From: Cystobasidiopsis lactophilus
Taxonomy: Eukaryota; Basidiomycota; Agaricostilbomycetes; Agaricostilbales; Chionosphaeraceae
DNA: 64,000 nt
Assembly: GCA_001599975.1 (NCBI GenBank)
Contig: BCIO01000003.1
Coordinates: forward strand, 2,722,677 to 2,786,676
Reading direction: 5' to 3'
Within the stretch, counting starts at the first letter, position 1; every line of letters begins with the position of its first letter. The position numbers and the translations under genes are program-made. The notes under the pieces are model-generated. The model was not told the DNA's origin. It was given only the letters and a program-made list of their open reading frames with translations, and ran no database searches. Positions 1 through 10,465 of the stretch are shown here, piece after piece.

Positions 1-1061
1 GCAGGCGAAGAAGCGCAAGATGGGCGACTACGAGCCGAGGGACAATGGGCTCTTGATGGCTGCTGAGAAAGTCAAAGCGGTGGGTGCTGATGGCCTCTTC
101 AGATCTTCAGCCATGCTTAGGTCTTCTTGCTGTCGTTGGCCCTCACAGGAACCGGCGCAGTGGATCGAGTGCGACCTCCGCCACTTGAAGCCCGAGGCGC
201 TCGGCAAGTTCGACGTGATCATGGCTGACCCACCTTGGTGAGCCGGTAGCCTTGCCTTATCATCCTCTCAAAAGGCTGATATTTCATGGCCGGGCTGAAC
301 AGGGACATCCATCAAAGTCTTCCTTAGCAAGTCGCTCTTCTCCTCTCATATCAGATCCCCCTCTGATCTTCAAGTTGTGAGTTGCTTGCAGTGGCACGCT
401 CTCAGATGACGAGATGAAGTCCCTCGTCATCCCACACCTGCAAGACGCCGGCGGCCTGCTCTTCCTCTGGGTGACCGGCCGAGCGATGGAAGTCGGGCGG
501 GACTGCCTCTCCGCCTGGGGCTACAAGCGCATCGATGAGATCGTCTGGGTCAAGACGAGCCAGCTTCAAAAGCTCATTCGGACTGGTGAGCCTGCCTTCT
601 CCCTTCAGCTCGCTGAGCTTAGTGCTCAAGGCGAATCACAGGTCGAACGGGTCATTGGTTAAACCATGCCAAAGAACACTGCTTGGTCGCCTACAAGCTG
701 CCGGACCAGAACACCCAAACCCAAGAGGAGAGCCTGGGCTGGGTCAACAAAGGCATCGACGCCGACGTGATCGTGGCCCAAGTCCGCGAGACGAGTCGGA
801 AACCGGACGAGGTGTACTCCATGATCGAGCGCTTGGCACCTTCTGCGCGGAGGCTGGAGATCTTTGGCCGGATGCACAATACCAGGCCCGGGTGGTGAGT
901 GGTGCTCCATTGAACACTTTGACAGGTACACTTGTCTCACTGTCTAGCCGCTGTCTCGCAGGTTGACGATTGGGAACCAACTCGAAGGAAGAAGCTCCGT
1001 CCACGACCCCGAGCTCAAAACCAGGTGGAACAAGTGCAATCCGGACCGCGCCATTTCGTAG
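1..1061 (+). CDS. IME4: METTL3/IME4-type mRNA N6-adenosine methyltransferase, 3' part
   Basis: Catalytic subunit of the m6A writer, which transfers methyl from SAM to adenosine N6 in mRNA; it belongs to the MT-A70 family. The 5' end lies outside the window. Exons read as <2-79, 149-237, 303-326, 392-585, 642-894 and 962-1061. Visible in order are the catalytic DPPW motif (end of exon 149-237), [80 protein letters not shown] and LTIGNQL, all in the order of human METTL3. The tiny 24-nt exon 303-326 is needed to keep the reading frame; it is followed by a GC donor (GCAAGT at 327). Stop at 1059-1061. Its family partner, METTL14, lies at 44951-46587. Identification is firm; the exact exon borders are my reading of the splice sites. 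Confidence 0.93.
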
Positions 1062-1344
1062 CAATGGCCCTGGGTCCCTGTGGCTCAAGCGTGAGTGCCG
1101 ACCACCTTGATACACGCAAACGTGTGTCTGACATCTTGGGTCTCACAGTTTTGGTCCTGTCGGGTGAGAATATTGTGCTTTCGGCTTTTTGCGACTCGAT
1201 CTCATCTTCAAAAGTAGTCCCCGACTGTTGGGCGCGACCTATGAGGTCAAAAATTGGCCCCGTGTCCGTCAGCAAAGCGTGAGTGGGTGGATATTTTCAT
1301 CTGACCTTCGAAATTCGCTCAAGGTACCATTAAGGTCTTTGCCT
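1062..1344. other. Spacer between METTL3 and its decayed copy
   Basis: No gene seen. It could hold the METTL3 3' UTR and unrecognisable 5' parts of the decayed copy that follows. Confidence 0.4.
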
Positions 1345-1820
1345 TTTGGCCCACAGGACCGATGCACTCCACTTCCGCCAAGCTCGACGTAATCATGGCC
1401 GATTAGACTTGGTGAGGAGCATCGTTTCTTTCATATGCTCACAGGGCTGATGCACTTCGTTCATTCTCGAAGAAATTCATCAACGTCTTCTTTAGCAAGT
1501 CCCCATCTCCTCCGATATCAGACCCTCCCTCTGATTTGCTCTTTGGTGCTTTCTTGCAGTGGCACGCTCTCAGACGACAGATTGAAGTCCCTCGCTACCG
1601 CGCACTTCCAAGACGCCAGTGGCCTTCTTTTCCCTTGGTCAACGCGCGGGCAAGTCAAGGCTTGTTCAAGGTGAGCTTGGCATCCACCTTTCAGCCCTTA
1701 GAGCTGGGTTCAGGGTGTCGCCTCACAGGTCGGAAAAGGCCCGATGGCCTACATTACAACTTGAAGGGATGGAACGAGGGCCGGTGTACAATGTCGTTGA
1801 ACGGTTAAGACCTAGTACGC
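1345..1820 (+). pseudogene. Decayed tandem copy of the METTL3/IME4 gene
   Basis: DNA from about 1345 to 1820 repeats, in the same order and orientation, blocks of the METTL3 gene just upstream. Matching parts are the exon with AKLDVIMAD followed by a stop where the parent has PPW; the following intron; a TTCTTTAGCAAGTC block matching the GC-donor exon end; the intron through TTGCAGTGGCACGCTCTCAGA; and the exon matching [19 protein letters not shown] (here LKSLATAHFQDASGLLF). Near 1780-1816, RPVYNVVERLRPS matches [13 protein letters not shown]. The catalytic motif is destroyed and large parts are missing, so no methyltransferase can be made. Divergence is substantial but introns remain recognisable, so it arose by DNA duplication, not retroposition. 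It is a host gene relic. Confidence 0.85.
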
Positions 1821-2407
1821 AATTGCAAGGACGGCCTGAATAACTTGCTGGTATCTATTGGAAGGAAAGGGTGGCAAAGACAGCATTGAGAACAAGCCAA
1901 GTTGGCCTGGAGCGCAACTCTTGATTTCAACAAGGGGGAATGAACAGCCCGTGTATCAGAAAGATCAAGCAACAACAAGGGACTTTGAGCTAGAGAGAAG
2001 GTATGAGAATGAGGGGGTGGGAAAATACTTCTATGGAGATATAGGACAACTTGAAAAGAGCAAAAAAGGTATGACGGAAGACGGCTGGGGAGATCAAGGC
2101 TAGAGAGATTATATGCGAGCGAGGGGAGACCGGGAAGGAGCGTGCTGGCTATTATCGAATATCCAGGGTTTATTTTGTGGGGTGTGCGGTGAGAGCGAGG
2201 ATTATTTTGAGAGCGCAAGGGCGAAGGCGCTGTGGCCGGATGAGATCAAAGAAGAGTTGAAGGCGTGTGAGAGATATACGCGGCGGAAAAATGGTGTCTT
2301 TGGGGCTTCTTTAGATGGGGGGCGCAATGATTCATGAAGTTGAGGCGCAGAGGAGCGGAGCGCGAATACAAAGGGTGATTGATGGTGATTGATAAGAGCT
2401 CTTGTGT
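1821..2407. other. Intergenic stretch, no gene seen
   Basis: Purine-rich DNA on the plus strand with short unsupported reading frames. It separates the METTL3 relic from the 3' end of the CCCH gene. No conserved protein or RNA structure recognised. Confidence 0.4.
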
Positions 2408-4677
2408 TTAGCGGTTGTGAGCGTGGCCGCCATAGACGCAGTCGAAGCCGTCGGGGCAGGTGTTGGAGCCGCGCTTGAGGAAGTGGCAAGGGGTCTGGAG
2501 CGCGCCGCGGCGGAGGTCGTCGACCTGCTCGGGGTGGAGGCGGTAGCGGTGCTCGTAGCGGCAGTTCACGTTGGTGCAGCCTTTGCGGGAGAGGTAGAAG
2601 GCGTTGCAGGGCGGGGTGGCTTGCTTGCTCAGAGGGAATTTGGGGTCAATGCGAGGCGCCGTTCTGGACACTGTGTGCAGAGGACCGAGACATGTCAAAC
2701 TTGAACATCGGCATACTCTGGAGGAGACTGCCCACTTTTAGCTCGCTTTTCGGGGTTCTCGGAAGCCAGCAAGGCAGCGTAGGTGGCGCCGATGGGGTCT
2801 TGGCGCGAGCTAGGCCGAGAGGGCTCCATTTGAGAGTGGCGGCCTGTGATACACGTTAGACCACAATCACAAAGGGGAGATTGGAGAGGAGCACTCACGC
2901 TTGTCACCGAGCCTTTTAGGAGGGGAGGTGGGAGGGGCGGGGTGGATGGTGTGAGAGCCCAATTGGCCAGGGGCGGTCGAGGTGCGAGCTCGACGAGGAC
3001 CTGAGGGAGGCAACGAAGAGGGCGGAGGGGGCAAGGCCGAAGCGGAGGACGAGGCAGCGGCTTCAGCGACGATCTTGGCCATCGACTTTTTGGGCGCCAA
3101 GGCGGCCGGCGCCGAGGCGGTCCCAGCGGGTGGCAAGGCGGCCTTTTTGGTGTTGTCGGCCAGCGAGGAAGATGAGGAAACGCGCTTGAGGAAGTGGTCG
3201 GCGGCCAAGGGCTTCAACAGGTAGGCCTCGTCCAGGCTGACGCCCGAGTCGGACGCGGTGGCGCAAGAGTCGAACGAGGTGTCGGGCGAGGTGAGCTCGG
3301 GCGAGGTGCAGCGGAGCAGCTTGGAGACGGGGCGCGTGGTGAGGGGCTCCACCTTAGGGGCGGGGCTGGGGAGGGTGAAGAGCTCGGGGATCTCGACGCG
3401 GGAGAAGCAGGTCGCGTCTTGCTGGGAGAAGGTCGGGTCGCCGCAGCAGGGGCCGTTCTCGGCGTTGGGGGCGAGCAAGAGGGTGATCTTGTTGGCGAAG
3501 CGCGAGCTGTATTCGACCGCCTTTGGGTGGGAAGGGCGCAGGTGCTCAGGAGCTGTGAGGCCAGAGGAGTTGATCAGGCTCGGCGAGTTTGAACACGGCT
3601 CCTGGCTGACTCACGAGGGCAACCACCGAGGAAAACGCGGCGGACGCTGGGCAAGGGCAGGAAGATGTCCAAGATCTCTGCAGATAGCCAGTACTTCAAG
3701 TATCTCTACGAGAAACGGGAGGACTGAAACCCACCTTGAATTTTTCGCTTTCGCAAGTGAACATCGCCGTCGACGATGATCGAGTCGTGAGCAGAGAGGA
3801 AGCCTTCGGCAAAGTCTTCGTATTTGGGTTTCTGTTCGGCTCTCCAAAACCTGTAAGAACAGGCATTTTCATTAAGTTGAGGCGAGAACGAACAGCGCTG
3901 GATCCACAGGACGCGACTTGGCTGCACCGGTCGACCAAGCAGAACAGGAGGATGGGCACGGTGGGCGCGGGGCCACCGGAGGCGAGGGCGGACGCGTCGG
4001 AGCCGGCGAGGTAGGCCATGGACTCTTGGATGCCCTGGGACAAGGCCTGGGCGGCGAGGCGCCCACCGGCAAAGTTCTTGCCCATCAGGGACTCGCTGAA
4101 GGAGAGGTGCTCGCCGTCGACGATGGCCACGCAAAGCGGCGCGCCCGTCTGTGTGTCCAAGACTGGTGTGTTAAGCCTGACAGCAGACGCGGCTAAAAAA
4201 GGTTTCAAAACGCACCTTCAAGCTGGCATACTCTTGGTGCAGTCTGTGAGGTGCGACAATTCAGCTTTAGCCAAAGGGGAAGAGCTAAGAGTGGGAAGGC
4301 GACCTCACCTTTCGAGCTGCGCTTCCGTGGCGTAGCATCGTCGCTGCTCTTTTTCTGAATTCTGTGGATCCGCAATGCATATACTCAGCTTTGCTGCCTA
4401 TAGAGGAGTTGCGATCACTCACAAGCCGAAACACTGCGCGCGTCGAAAGGACCGCCTGAGCTCAAGCCTGGTTGACAGCCAAAAAGGCAGGCCGGGCTCA
4501 CTGTTCAGTTGTCGCTCGAGTCCGAGTACTTCGTTCTGCAGGCGCTGATTCTCGCTCTGTGAATCGTCGTCGCAGGACAAGTGAGAGCTCAGCAGTGAGC
4601 TAGAGAGGGGGGCGCGAGCGGAAAGAGGGTTTGCTCACAACAAGGTCAGGCTGTTCAAATAAGGGCATGCAAGACAT
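2408..4677 (-). CDS. CCCH zinc-finger protein with N-terminal DUF7923-like domain
   Basis: Multi-exon gene on the minus strand; ATG at 4677 (MSCMPLFEQPDLV), stop at 2408-2410. A short coiled-coil stretch (SENQRLQNEVLGLERQL) comes first. Next is a Rossmann-like domain with IVDGEHLSFSESLMGKNFAGG, then PTVPILLFCLVDR, then FWRAEQKPKYEDFAEGF and IIVDGDVH. This matches the fungal domain that I know as DUF7923, found upstream of CCCH fingers. A long Ser/Pro/Ala-rich linker follows (about 2900-3480). Two CCCH fingers close the protein: PPCNAFYLSRKGC..NCRYEH and TPCHFLKRGSNTC..DCVYGGH. CCCH fingers usually bind RNA; the role of this family is not established. Introns are short. The finger pair is certain; the domain name is from memory. 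Confidence 0.82.
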
Positions 4678-5849
4678 GAGGAGGTAGTAGGGTTGGATGT
4701 TGTGTAGTGTAGTGTAGTGATAGTGTGATTAAAGGCGAGGGAGACAGAGAAAGGGTGGGTGAGAGAGTTGGCTGAAGGGAGCCAAGAAAGTTTTGCCTCG
4801 CTTCCGCTTTGTGGGTGCCTGACAACCCTGTTTCTGGTCACGCCATGCCAGCCCGGAAACGCTAGAAGGGTGACGGTTTCGAAGTTGAGGATTGAAGGAA
4901 GAAGGGGGGCCCTTGTCACCGCGCCTTCTTCAATGGGCGCGCGCCGTCACACAAAGTGATGGGTGCTAGGGAACGCGTCCAGCACATCGAACTAGGTCTT
5001 TGGGACGTGTAAACAGCGCAGATAACGCCGAGAAGCAAGCCAAGGGCAACAGCAAGCACATTGTTGAGCGGGAGTGCTCCCAAGACGCGACAAACCATTT
5101 CGGACAGCTCTCCTTCGATTCGCCGCGCACTCGCTCATTCTTATGCTGGAACGGATTACAAGCAAGGGTTGAAGATGGCAGAGCTGGAGCAAAGGCCGCT
5201 GGGAACGCCACAAAGCTTGCAAAAACTTGAAAACCCGAGAGCGGGCCACAAACTTTGGGGCGGAGATATGTGTTCGCCACCTCCTGCTTCCCAACGCCTT
5301 TCAGCTCTCCCTCTTGACCAAACCCTTGAATGTAGATGGATGAACAGAGAGGCGCGAAACTGATGGGTTTTGAGTGTGATGCTTGAGTTTCGACCGATTT
5401 TGTTTTTGGTGTTTCTGTGGCGAGACCGACCATCTGAGTACCTATGTTGGCGTGCAACAGTGCATGGACGCCACTCACAAGTAGACTTAGGTAGACCGGC
5501 GGGACAAAGACGTGGTAAAATTTTCCAGCGACGGCGCGCTGGATTTTGATGGTTTCTGCAACGGCCCCACGAAACTGAGCAAGACACTTGTTGAAATGGA
5601 AAGGGCCACTCACAATGCTTTTATGGTGGACCGGCGGGACAAATGCAGATGGGGGGAATAAGTGCACAGGGTGGAAGATGGGCGCCTGAAAGGATGCGGT
5701 GGCAAAAGGATGCAAAGCGTGCAAATGTCGTGGCGATCGTACGTGCGTCGTAAATGTTGGCTCGTTATGACCAATAAGACTGTGAGTGGAGGACGCAATA
5801 CTCAGCTCTCTTCAAAGAGCTTTGGTGCATTTCGTCTCACCTGGCTGCC
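4678..5849. other. 1.2-kb region between two minus-strand genes; two short direct repeats
   Basis: No supported gene. A 15-nt block, GACCGGCGGGACAAA, occurs twice (near 5496 and near 5626) at the end of similar stretches that begin with CACTCACAA. Read on the minus strand, each copy encodes FVPPV and is soon followed by a perfect-looking donor, GTGAGTGG. The long minus-strand frame across 4966-5724 has no recognisable domain. It may be the 5' untranslated exons of the CCCH gene or a decayed duplicated exon. Confidence 0.35.
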
Positions 5850-7064
5850 TTAGAAGGCTTCGATCCCCATGCGCAAAAGAGGAGACTTGCGAGCGGCAGC
5901 ACGGTTCGGGGCGTGCTCGACGGTGATGCCGCCTTTGTGAAACCGAAAGCGGGTGTCCTTTTGGCCGGGCAGGCGGAGCAGGAACTTGAGCGCCTGAGCT
6001 TGCGCGGCCCGGATCATCCTTTGCTCATTGAGGGCCTCAACCTCGATGGCGTTGAGCTCGACCAGGTCGTGCACGCCGTAGTAGATCCGCAGAGACCAAA
6101 AAGTGGCGTTGGCCGGCTTGCGAGTCAGCATGCGCTCGTAGTACTCGGTCCGGTAGGCCGGGTCGGCGGCGACGGGGATACCGGTGACCTTGGCTTCCCG
6201 TCCCTTTTCGAACGCCCACTGGTTGAACGCGCTGTTGAAGGCTCTGCGCTCCTCATCCCAACTCTTCTGAAAGGCGAGGAGCTCCAAGGGGTAGAACTCG
6301 GGCGCAGACTTGACCGACTTGCCGCGGATGGAGCGAGGAGTGGGTGATCCGTAAGCCGCACCGGTGGAGGAGAACGAAAGGCGACGGGTGGAGTCACCGC
6401 TTTCGAGCTGGACATCAAAGTCGATGTCTTGGGCAGACAGGAGCCGATCGAAGCTGGCTTTCCTGGGGCCGGGGGACGTAGCTGAAGCGTTTGAGCGTCA
6501 GTTCTGGGTGGGTTTCAAGACTGTGAAGCGAAAGGAGCCTACCAGGGCTGTTGGCCGGACAAGGTGTGGATTCGTACTCTTCTGGCTGCAGTTCGCGAGT
6601 CCTCCGACGTCCGCGAAGCGGAGATGAGGTTGTCAAGGGAGGGGAAGTCGGTGACTGGCTTCTGCTGCGTCGGGCGGAGCTGATGCTGGCAGCAGAGGGG
6701 ATTGGGGTGACAGCTGGGGCAGACCGTTGGAAAAAGGACTCGGCCCTCTTAAAGACCTACACTCACAGTGAGGGACAGCTGTAGAAGGAAAGAAGAATCG
6801 CAGTAGGCGTAGGGCGAGTCGAAATAGGCCGTAGAGGACCTCGACGGCCACGCCGATGCAGAGGAGCTCTTCGTCGCCGGCGCACAGGAAAACGAACAAG
6901 ATGTTCGCCGCCAGGAAGCACAATGTCTTTCTGGTGACCCTGAGGGCTTCAGATGGAGCAGCGACGCCAGCGGCCATTGGAGGAAGTGACAGCTGCCAAG
7001 GGCGAGATCGCGGTGCGAGTTCAGAAAGTTGACTGGCGGCAGCTTCCAACGGACGTCTGGTCAT
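5850..7064 (-). CDS. Two-pass membrane protein of unknown function
   Basis: Minus-strand gene, ATG at 7064, stop at 5850-5852, three exons. The first intron runs from a GTGAGTGTAG donor to the acceptor CCCCAG near 6720; a second lies between CPANSPG and KASFDRLLS. The N-terminal part has two hydrophobic segments (TLCFLAANILFVFLCAG, then IGVAVEVLYGLFRLALRLL) within about residues 43-85. A Ser/Arg-rich linker (SARRSRSQSPTSPP) follows. The C-terminal half is a charged helical domain with FQKSWDEERRAFNSAFNQW, YYERMLTRKPANATFWSLR and NEQRMIRAAQAQALKFLLRL. I do not recognise the family. Two N-terminal membrane spans with a soluble tail resemble the layout of the nucleoporin Pom34, but I see no residue-level proof. 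It faces Dss1/Msu1 across a 353-bp divergent promoter region. Confidence 0.6.
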
Positions 7065-7417
7065 ACTTGTGGGCTCGCATCCGACTGGAATTCGAATCCG
7101 ACGTGAAGCTGCTCAATGCGGCTAAGCCAGCGCCAGAGCGCTGGACGAAAAGTCAAGGCCGCTGGCGGATGAACGAGCAGCAAGGTGACGGCAGGCCTTG
7201 CGCCCTTTCGGGACTTCTAAGCCTTTTGAACGCGCCAACGCCATTCTAGGGGTAGGTCAAGCCTCTTCGCTGTCGTGGGAGAACTTGCAGAAATCCCATA
7301 GAAGATACGTGTTCAAGGGAACACAAACATAAACAAAAACAATGCATCGCAACGCAAAATTCGCTCGAGCACTCTCTTTCGCCAGCCGCCACCTTGAGGC
7401 TCGCCCATTCCAGCATC
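7065..7417. promoter_or_regulatory. Divergent promoter region, membrane protein / Dss1
   Basis: 353 bp between the start codons of two divergently transcribed genes, so it must hold both promoters. No specific operator recognised. Reading frames crossing it are unsupported. Confidence 0.4.
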
Positions 7418-10406
7418 ATGACCCCGGCCATGGGTCTGAGGCACTTAAGCTCCAAGCCATTGAGCGCCAAGCTGAAAGCGAAACCTCCGCTCAGCAACGG
7501 CGAATGGGTCACTTTGTTCAAAACCCTTCGCAAGGCGCTGTACGGGCATACGATCGCCGCCAAGCCTATTGCCTCTCGCTCAACGAAGGACCATTTACAT
7601 CGAGATCTGCGCCAGAACCCGATGCCGTCGACTTCCCGCTTAAAGCCGCTGCCCGACGCAAGAGAACTCGCTCGCAAGTTTCTTGGTCGCCGCTCGTTCT
7701 CTTCCTGCGCGAACTGCATGGCAGTTCCTGCCAGTAACAGCATGGGAGCTATGCGTGGTGGCTTCCCAGAGCCCAAGGTTGGGGATTGGGTGGATAGCCG
7801 AAGGTGATTTTGCCTTGCTTTTTTGCCCTCCGTGTCAACATGCTGAAGAGGTTACCAGTGCCGACAAGGAAGCAACAGGAATCGTCATACGACAGCAAGG
7901 TTCTGTGTTCCTGCTGTTCGACTCCGAGAAGGGCATCGCCACGGCGGTGGAACGGCGCCACATTTTGTTCATCTATCCGGACTTTGTCGACGCCACACTT
8001 GCTGGGAGCGCCGTTTCAAACGAAGAGTGGGAGCTCTTGGAGGCGCTTAGAGCCAACCCTTTGGCCGTGATGGCGGGAAGGGATCTCGCCAGCATTCCGC
8101 TCGAGCCCTCGATTTTCGCGGCACGCCGCGAGCTCACCAAGCTCGACCGTGCCTTCCGTTTGAGCGTGGACAAGACAGTCAAGCTGGAAACAAAGCTGGC
8201 TCGGGCGGAGCTCTACGACCACTACCGCAACTTGGACCCGTCTTCACCTGCTTCGCTTTCCACCTACCAGGCCGCCAAATGGCTGGTTTCGCGTGAAGAT
8301 CCCGGGCTCTTCAAGAAGAACAACCTTTTTGCACTGGAGTACCTGGCGTTTGTGCGCATGGTCGAGGATCCTCTCCGCTTCATCGCTTCCGCAGACCTAG
8401 GGCGCTGGGGCCTTTTCACCCTCCGGCCGTTTTCGCACGTTCAAGAGTACGACACTGTTCACCGATGGGTAGCACAGGAGTCACCGGAGTACCTCTCTTT
8501 CATCGCCACTGTGGAGAGCGCCCTTAGCCACGATGCGGTGCCACAGTTTTCCGAGCCCCACCACCAGCTCATCCTCCGCGTGCTGAAGCTAGGCTTAGCC
8601 CAACGCCGACTCTCTCAATTCGCGCCCTACGAAGGCGTCCTCCTCAGCATCATGAGCAAGCTCAGTTTCGAATATGATCGCTCACACATTGGCGGCAGCG
8701 CCCACCTTTACGACTCCGTTATCGCCCTACTCAAGAGGCTCGGAGTGTTCAAGCCGTGGGAGAATCTTGTGGCGCTGAACTGGGAGCTGGAAGAGAGGCT
8801 GAAGGCCAAGCACGTTTCGCTGCTTGTGGCGCCGAAAGGATTGGAGTGGATGGATCGCAAGCAGCTGGCCCGCACCAAGTTCTACGGTGGTGATGTTTCC
8901 GTCAACATTCGCAAAGACTTCGGAAAGCTACCGGTCTACATCATTGACGAGGCGACCGCACTGGAGCGGGACGACGGCATTTCAGTGGAGCCAGCTCCTC
9001 CAGCGCCAGACGGCTCGCACGCTTGGTGGATCAGAGTCCATGTCGCTGATCCCACCCGACTTCTTCACCCCTTGCACGAGCACAGCCTGAACGCCCTCCG
9101 ACGCTCCACTACTCTTTATTTGCCGGAAGTCACACATCACCTCCTGCCGCCCGACTTTGTCGCGCATCGCAAGCTCTCCTTGGGCTGCCTCGCCACAGGA
9201 CAGCCGCAAGAGGTACTCACGTTCTCGGCTCGGGTCACGGAGGCTGGCGACATATTGGAACACGACGTCACTGCAGGCTACATCCGCAATCCCAGAGTCA
9301 TCACGTACGACCAAGTCAACGAGGCGCTTCAAGCCCCCAATCCGCAAGGGTTCTCCCCACTCATCATTTCGACAAATCCGCTTGACACGACCGAGGCTCG
9401 GGTTACAGAAGAATTGCCAGCACCTGTGACCTCCTTGAACGGCCTCGACCACAAAAACCTTCGTCGCCTCTCAGTCCTAGCTCTGGCCGCCTGCAAGGCC
9501 CGAGTCAAAAGCACATTCATGCGCTGGCAATCTCCCAGACCGAGCGTTCTTTCTGTGGACTTCAATCACCCGGCCCCGCTCGTCAAGATCGCTCTGCCCG
9601 GACCGCAAGCCGGCCTTGATGACAGAACGTCTGCAACTCTCGCATCCATGATAGTGGCCGAAGCAGCCATTTTGGCCAACCGCGTCGCAGCTCGGTTCGG
9701 CATCGAGAACGACCTCATTCTTCCCTACTCTCACCAGGCTGCGCCCCTTGGCGACCCAGCAGCCCTCTCGGAGCTTATGGCTCGACGAGACGAGATTGGA
9801 TTTGTCTCCGTCCGTGACTCTCTTGATTTCGTGACACGGCTCGAGTATCAGCCTTCAACTGCCAGCCTCGCGCCCGGTCCACACTTTTCTCTTGGCATCA
9901 ACGATTCATACGGCTATGTTCGAGCCACCAGTCCCTTGAGGCGGTATTCCGATCTCTTCACGCATTGGGAGATCAAGGAGGCCCTGCGGTCTAGGCGGTC
10001 ACACTACGGGGAGCGGCGGAAGAAAGCCGTGCGCGAATTTGTCCTGGATCGGACCAGGGAGGAGCACAAGGATGTTTGGACGGGGCGGTCTGAGCTTCAT
10101 TGGGTGCTGTATGGCATTCAAGAGGAGCTGGCCAAAGTCAAAGCTGGCCGAGCCAGCCCCGAATCGGCTGCGGTGTTTGGCAGGCCGCTCGTGGGAACGG
10201 TCCTTTACATGCGGCGAGCGCCTTTCTTTGGCACCCATGCGTGGAGTGGCAGGCTGCACCTGCATGCCTTGGGGGTGCAAGCGTCGTTTTTCGGGGAAGC
10301 GGAGGAGTTGCCCGCCAGCTGGCAGCGTGGGCAGGACGTCGAGGTGAACATCCTCAACGTCATGCACCGGGACCATCCTCGGCTCATCGTCAGTCCTCCG
10401 CTTTAG
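7418..10406 (+). CDS. DSS1: Mitochondrial 3'-5' exoribonuclease Dss1/Msu1 (RNB family)
   Basis: RNase II/RNB-family nuclease; in yeast Dss1 works with the Suv3 helicase as the mitochondrial degradosome. Two exons: 7418-7803 and 7859-10406. The splice joins VGDWVDSR to SADKEATGIVIRQQG, in phase. The N-terminus (MTPAMGLRHLSSKPLSAKLK) is basic with no acidic residues, as expected for a mitochondrial presequence. The middle contains helical segments typical of Dss1. The RNB domain shows LERDDGISVE, WWIRVHVADPTRLLHP, SATLASMIVAEAAILANR and SPLRRYSDLFTHW near residues 480-840. The C-terminus carries an S1-like segment ending in HPRLIVSPPL. An earlier in-frame TTG at 7394 exists, but ATG 7418 is the natural start. 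It converges on ERG27 with only 59 bp between stop codons. Confidence 0.92.
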
Positions 10407-10465
10407 AACGCTCAAGCAAGCGGATGGTCAGTGCTGCTTTCGTTCTCTAGATCGCGCGTCAAGCG

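Noticed and set aside
4966-5724. 252-residue minus-strand frame
   Set aside because: No recognisable motif, crosses donor-like sites, and composition changes along its length; kept only as a note on the repeated block.
6953-7249. Plus-strand frame of 98 residues overlapping the membrane-protein start
   Set aside because: Opposite strand carries the better supported two-span protein; this frame has no motif.
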